Below, in pieces: positions 20,854 through 22,998 of a stretch of 22,998 bases of DNA. This DNA is from a virus. The stretch lies in the IMG/VR virus record IMGVR_UViG_3300031586_000023, positions 1 through 22,998 of that record, one strand, 5' to 3'. Both the position numbers and the translations under genes were made by a program. The notes beneath the pieces are model-generated. The model made no database searches, was not told where the DNA came from, and saw only the letters and a list, made by a program, of their open reading frames with translations. Each line of letters begins with the position of its first letter. Positions within the stretch are counted from its first letter, which is position 1.

Positions 20854-21225
20854 ATGCTTAAAATTAAATGCTCCTGCGGACAGGAAAATGAGCTTGTCGA
20901 ATCCCCTGAAGGCCTGCGCTACGATATCAATAAGCATGGCAACGGTGAACTATGTAATGACCAATGCTTTAACTGCCGTGCATCCTTAGGACTTGAACCT
21001 GAGCCGGAGCCGGAAGCTGTCAAGAAGCCAACTGAAGAAGCGGCTGATGAAACGGTCGATGAAACAACTGATGATGGACTGAACCAGATGAATAGAGACC
21101 AGTTACGGAAACGCGCTGAAAAATTAGGGATTGCAACGCCGATTATGATATCGAAGAAAGAACTGCGACAACTGATACGGGAATATCTGGCTACGGAGAA
21201 GGCCGAGACAGGCGAAGAGAGCTGA
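20854..21225 (+). CDS. small protein with cysteine cluster and SAP/Rho-N-like C-terminus
   Basis: A 123-residue protein. The N-terminal part has CSCG (C6, C8) and CNDQCFNC (C34, C38, C41), a likely zinc site. The middle (47-75) is acidic and low in complexity (EPEPEPE). The C-terminal 40 residues (MNRDQLRKRAEKLGI, then SKKELRQLIREYLA) form a helix-extension-helix like SAP or Rho N-terminal domains, which bind nucleic acids or act as protein docking modules in phage head proteins. AAAGG lies seven bases before ATG 20854; an upstream TTG is less likely. It lies between the capsid and decoration genes, so a head-associated role is plausible. Confidence 0.65.
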   Translation: MLKIKCSCGQENELVESPEGLRYDINKHGNGELCNDQCFNCRASLGLEPEPEPEAVKKPTEEAADETVDETTDDGLNQMNRDQLRKRAEKLGIATPIMISKKELRQLIREYLATEKAETGEES

Positions 21226-21306
21226 GATTAGTTTTTTGATGGAGCAGTAGAAGTTTTACAGAATTGTAAAGAACAAAAAATCAACCTTTTTTAGAAAGGG
21301 TAAATT

Positions 21307-22092
21307 ATGAACACAGAAGGGCAGAATTATCAGGAAGGCGATTTTCTGGATTATACACCAGGGGTTGCCAGGGCCGCGGGCGAGATCGTCCAGGTGGGCG
21401 GTCAGGCCGGTATGTGCGCCACTGCCATAGCAGCAAGCACACTCGGAGAGGCCCAGGTCAAGGGTGTTGTTAAAGTCAGGGCCGCTGCGGTCACCGGAAG
21501 CGATGGGGACATCGTCGGATGGGACGAGGATGGTGACCCGTACGGTGGGACGGCAGGGACGGGTGCCGCGACAACGAAATTGTCGGACGCTGATTTCCTG
21601 ATCGGCTCGCTGGGGGCCGCCCTGACGGCAACGGACGGTGAGGCCATAGTGGAGCTGAACAACTTCGGGCACGTGAACAAAAAGTTGGTAAAACTGACGG
21701 CCGCCCAGATCAAGCTGCTGGCGACGACACAGCAAGAGCTGATACCCGCACCAGGAGCGGACAAGGTCATTCAGGTGCTCGGCATTCAGATGATGCTGGA
21801 TTACGGCTCGGAAGTTCTGGTAGAGCCGTCGGCGCCCGATGATCTTGAAGTCGTCTATGATGCGGCTGGCGGGACCTCGATTGCCGATGTTATAGGCGAC
21901 TTCATCATAAGCGCCGCCGATACTATCGCCCAGCCTCAGATAAAGGACATCGCAGGTGCGGCGGCGACAACAATGGTCAATAAAGCGGTAGTGCTCGACA
22001 ATACAGACGCCAACTACACCGGCAATGCAACGGGCGATACGGTACTTATCGTGATATGCACCTATCTGATTCACAGGGTAGAGCTGGCTTAA
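21307..22092 (+). CDS. capsid decoration protein, DUF2190-like
   Basis: A 261-residue protein. Residues 8-115 match the DUF2190 style of small capsid-associated proteins (EGDFLDYTPGVARAAGEIVQVG, repeated VKGVVKVRAAA strands), which stabilise the outside of phage heads in characterised members. The second half (125-261) is a different beta-rich domain with VKLTAAQIKLLATTQQELIP, APGADKVIQVLGI and NKAVVLDN, a pattern I know from other phage virion proteins. The two are apparently fused here. AGAAAGGG precedes the ATG. The position after the major capsid gene fits a decoration role; copy number and site on the virion are unknown. Confidence 0.75.
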   Translation: MNTEGQNYQEGDFLDYTPGVARAAGEIVQVGGQAGMCATAIAASTLGEAQVKGVVKVRAAAVTGSDGDIVGWDEDGDPYGGTAGTGAATTKLSDADFLIGSLGAALTATDGEAIVELNNFGHVNKKLVKLTAAQIKLLATTQQELIPAPGADKVIQVLGIQMMLDYGSEVLVEPSAPDDLEVVYDAAGGTSIADVIGDFIISAADTIAQPQIKDIAGAAATTMVNKAVVLDNTDANYTGNATGDTVLIVICTYLIHRVELA

Positions 22093-22131
22093 TAAACAAA
22101 CGGCACTTTCACTGACACTGATTCAGTTAAC

Positions 22132-22162
22132 GGGCGGCGGTCTGATACCGAAGCCGCCGCCC
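22132..22162 (+). other. GC-rich hairpin before the head-tail joining gene
   Basis: GGGCGGCGG (22132-22140) pairs perfectly with CCGCCGCCC (22154-22162) around a 13-base loop. Only ATTT follows, so it is a weak terminator at best. AAGGAG of the next gene lies five bases after the stem, so the hairpin may tune that gene's translation or expression relative to the decoration protein. Confidence 0.6.
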
Positions 22163-22177
22163 ATTTAAGGAGCTGTT

Positions 22178-22540
22178 ATGACCAGCACTTTTGAAGGACA
22201 TATGAAAAAGGCAAATGAAGCATTGCTCGATGAGTTTGGCAAGCAGATTAGCTATATACCTAAAGATGGTGAGGCATCGACAGTCATTGCAAGTATTGGA
22301 CCGGAAGATGTTATCAGAGAAGATAATGAGCAAGGAGGGATGCAGATTAAGACCCGCAATATTGTCATTCCTTTAGCTGAAGTTTCTGCACCGGCGATTG
22401 ATGATATTGTAACCATTGAAGAAGAAGACTGGATTGTAACGGGAATTATCAATATTAATTCTGGTATAGCTGAGCTTCAGTGCAGGTGGAATAAAGCGCA
22501 GAGCAAGCATCATGAGATGCATAAGACTCGTGCTACATAG
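22178..22540 (+). CDS. head-tail joining protein-like
   Basis: A 120-residue protein with an N-terminal helix (MKKANEALLDEFGKQISYIP) followed by a small beta barrel: VIASIGPEDV, QIKTRNIVIPLAEVSAPAIDDIVTIEEEDWIVTGII and IAELQCRW. This helix-plus-barrel layout, with the 'D.V.I....W.V' strand pair, is shared by phage head-tail adaptors such as lambda gpFII-like and Gifsy-type proteins that seal the connector for tail attachment. AAGGAG lies six bases before the ATG. The position downstream of the decoration gene agrees with this role. Sequence identity to characterised members appears low, so the call rests on pattern and context. Confidence 0.6.
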   Translation: MTSTFEGHMKKANEALLDEFGKQISYIPKDGEASTVIASIGPEDVIREDNEQGGMQIKTRNIVIPLAEVSAPAIDDIVTIEEEDWIVTGIININSGIAELQCRWNKAQSKHHEMHKTRAT

Positions 22541-22541
22541 A

Positions 22542-22583
22542 GTCGATATTAGATTTTCGATGTTCGATTTTCGGTGTTCGATG
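22542..22583 (+). repeat. TTCGATR heptamer array, locus 3
   Basis: Six heptads (GTCGATA, TTAGATT, TTCGATG, TTCGATT, TTCGGTG, TTCGATG) start directly after the stop of the head-tail joining gene. Same unit as the arrays at 9571 and 20772. Confidence 0.75.
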
Positions 22584-22606
22584 GATGTTAATAAAGGAAA
22601 AATCCA

Positions 22607-22873
22607 ATGATTAGAATAGCGACAATATTAACAGGGATAGCGGCATTTTTTAATACCATTTTAGGAACATCATCGGGTAATTCGGCGGCGGCTATTATCT
22701 CGATTCTGACGGCCCTGATTGTGGGAATTATGATATGCTTTATAACGAGTTACCTCAGGCATCTATCGAGCCATAAAGACTTAATCGATAAGGGAACCTG
22801 TAAAGATTACAGAGGCGAAATCAATAAAAAGCTGTGCCTGATTATCAAGCATTTCGGGATAAAAGAAGATTGA
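22607..22873 (+). CDS. small membrane protein with two hydrophobic segments
   Basis: An 88-residue protein with two probable transmembrane helices, about 3-19 (RIATILTGIAAFFNTIL) and 26-48 (AAAIISILTALIVGIMICFITSYL), and a charged C-terminal tail containing two cysteines. Holins can have this size and topology, but a lysis role is not supported by any neighbouring lysin gene in the window. The position among head-tail genes is unusual for a holin. AAAGGA lies eight bases before the ATG. I do not recognise the family. Confidence 0.6.
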   Translation: MIRIATILTGIAAFFNTILGTSSGNSAAAIISILTALIVGIMICFITSYLRHLSSHKDLIDKGTCKDYRGEINKKLCLIIKHFGIKED

Positions 22874-22916
22874 TTAATGGACGAATTTTTGGTAATATAA
22901 AGCAGGAGATATTCTT

Positions 22917-22998
22917 ATGAAAATCACTGGTCTTTTGCTGATTTTGCTTTTTGCATTTATTTGCCAAGCAGGGCATATACAACCAGTCAACCCTCAGC
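22917..22998 (+). CDS. start of a secreted or lipoprotein gene (partial)
   Basis: A frame beginning with ATG eight bases after AGGAG and open to the window end (27 codons). It starts with a clear export signal: a basic residue, then the hydrophobic run GLLLILLFAFICQA, with a possible cleavage after CQA or lipidation at the cysteine. The mature part is cut off, so function cannot be judged. A secreted product just after head-tail genes could be a cargo or lysogeny gene. Confidence 0.6.
   Translation, partial: MKITGLLLILLFAFICQAGHIQPVNPQ

Noticed and set aside
21256-22074. Long minus-strand open frame (272 codons) opposite the decoration gene
   Set aside because: It is antisense to the DUF2190-like gene, has arginine/cysteine-rich shadow composition and no start signal.
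1-22998. CRISPR array
   Set aside because: The repeats present are 5- or 7-base tandem units or small dyads; there are no 24-40 base direct repeats separated by unique spacers.
1-22998. tRNA or rRNA genes
   Set aside because: I found no cloverleaf-compatible segment with conserved T-loop and anticodon stem in the intergenic DNA; the GC-rich hairpins at 2482, 16141 and 22132 are simple stems.

Overview
This window is a continuous stretch of a tailed double-stranded DNA phage or prophage. Every credible gene lies on the + strand, genes are packed with stop/start abutments or short overlaps, and the order is that of a phage genome: early and replication genes (1-8.3 kb), a DNA modification gene and small accessory genes (8.5-12.5 kb), then packaging and head morphogenesis (12.5-23 kb). 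No ribosomal, tRNA or host metabolic genes are visible. The host cannot be fixed from sequence alone. Moderate GC, signal-peptide lipoprotein features and word-like intergenic repeats built on TTCGAT and TCAGAAG remind me of Planctomycetota (Phycisphaerae-type) genomes; this is a recollection-based guess, not a demonstrated assignment.

Layout. 1-1.76 kb: small genes ending in a winged-helix replication-initiator-like protein. 1.8-2.5 kb: a membrane-anchored lipoprotein. 2.55-5.55 kb: a large ParB-like protein with a cysteine cluster, a radical SAM enzyme of the spore-photoproduct-lyase type, and a small PnuC-like membrane protein translationally coupled to it. 5.55-6.28 kb: a short tyrosine recombinase followed by a 419-base non-coding region with palindromes, a candidate attP or origin. 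6.7-8.3 kb: small genes including a PD-(D/E)XK nuclease of the MmcB-like type. 8.5-9.6 kb: a C5 cytosine methyltransferase whose C-terminal half is open, and looks protein-like, in a second reading frame. 9.65-12.5 kb: cysteine-rich small proteins, conserved phage proteins of unknown role and a striking 295-base pentamer array.

The head module runs TerS (Nu1-like), TerL (GpA-like), a ClpP-like protease with a zinc-ribbon protein and a strong terminator (a probable inserted cassette), gpW-like connector, lambda-type portal, a multidomain protease-major capsid fusion with an internal ribosome binding site and start, a SAP-like protein, a DUF2190-type decoration protein, a head-tail joining protein, a small membrane protein and the beginning of a secreted or lipoprotein gene cut by the window end.

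The most unusual structure is in the DNA between genes. From about 8.48 kb onward at least ten short arrays have a strict 7-base period, each with its own heptamer. Several sit directly against start codons that have no recognisable Shine-Dalgarno sequence. One further region has a strict 5-base period of about 58 degenerate GGYNN units. These arrays, the dual-frame methyltransferase, and the protease-capsid fusion with its internal start are the observations most worth following.
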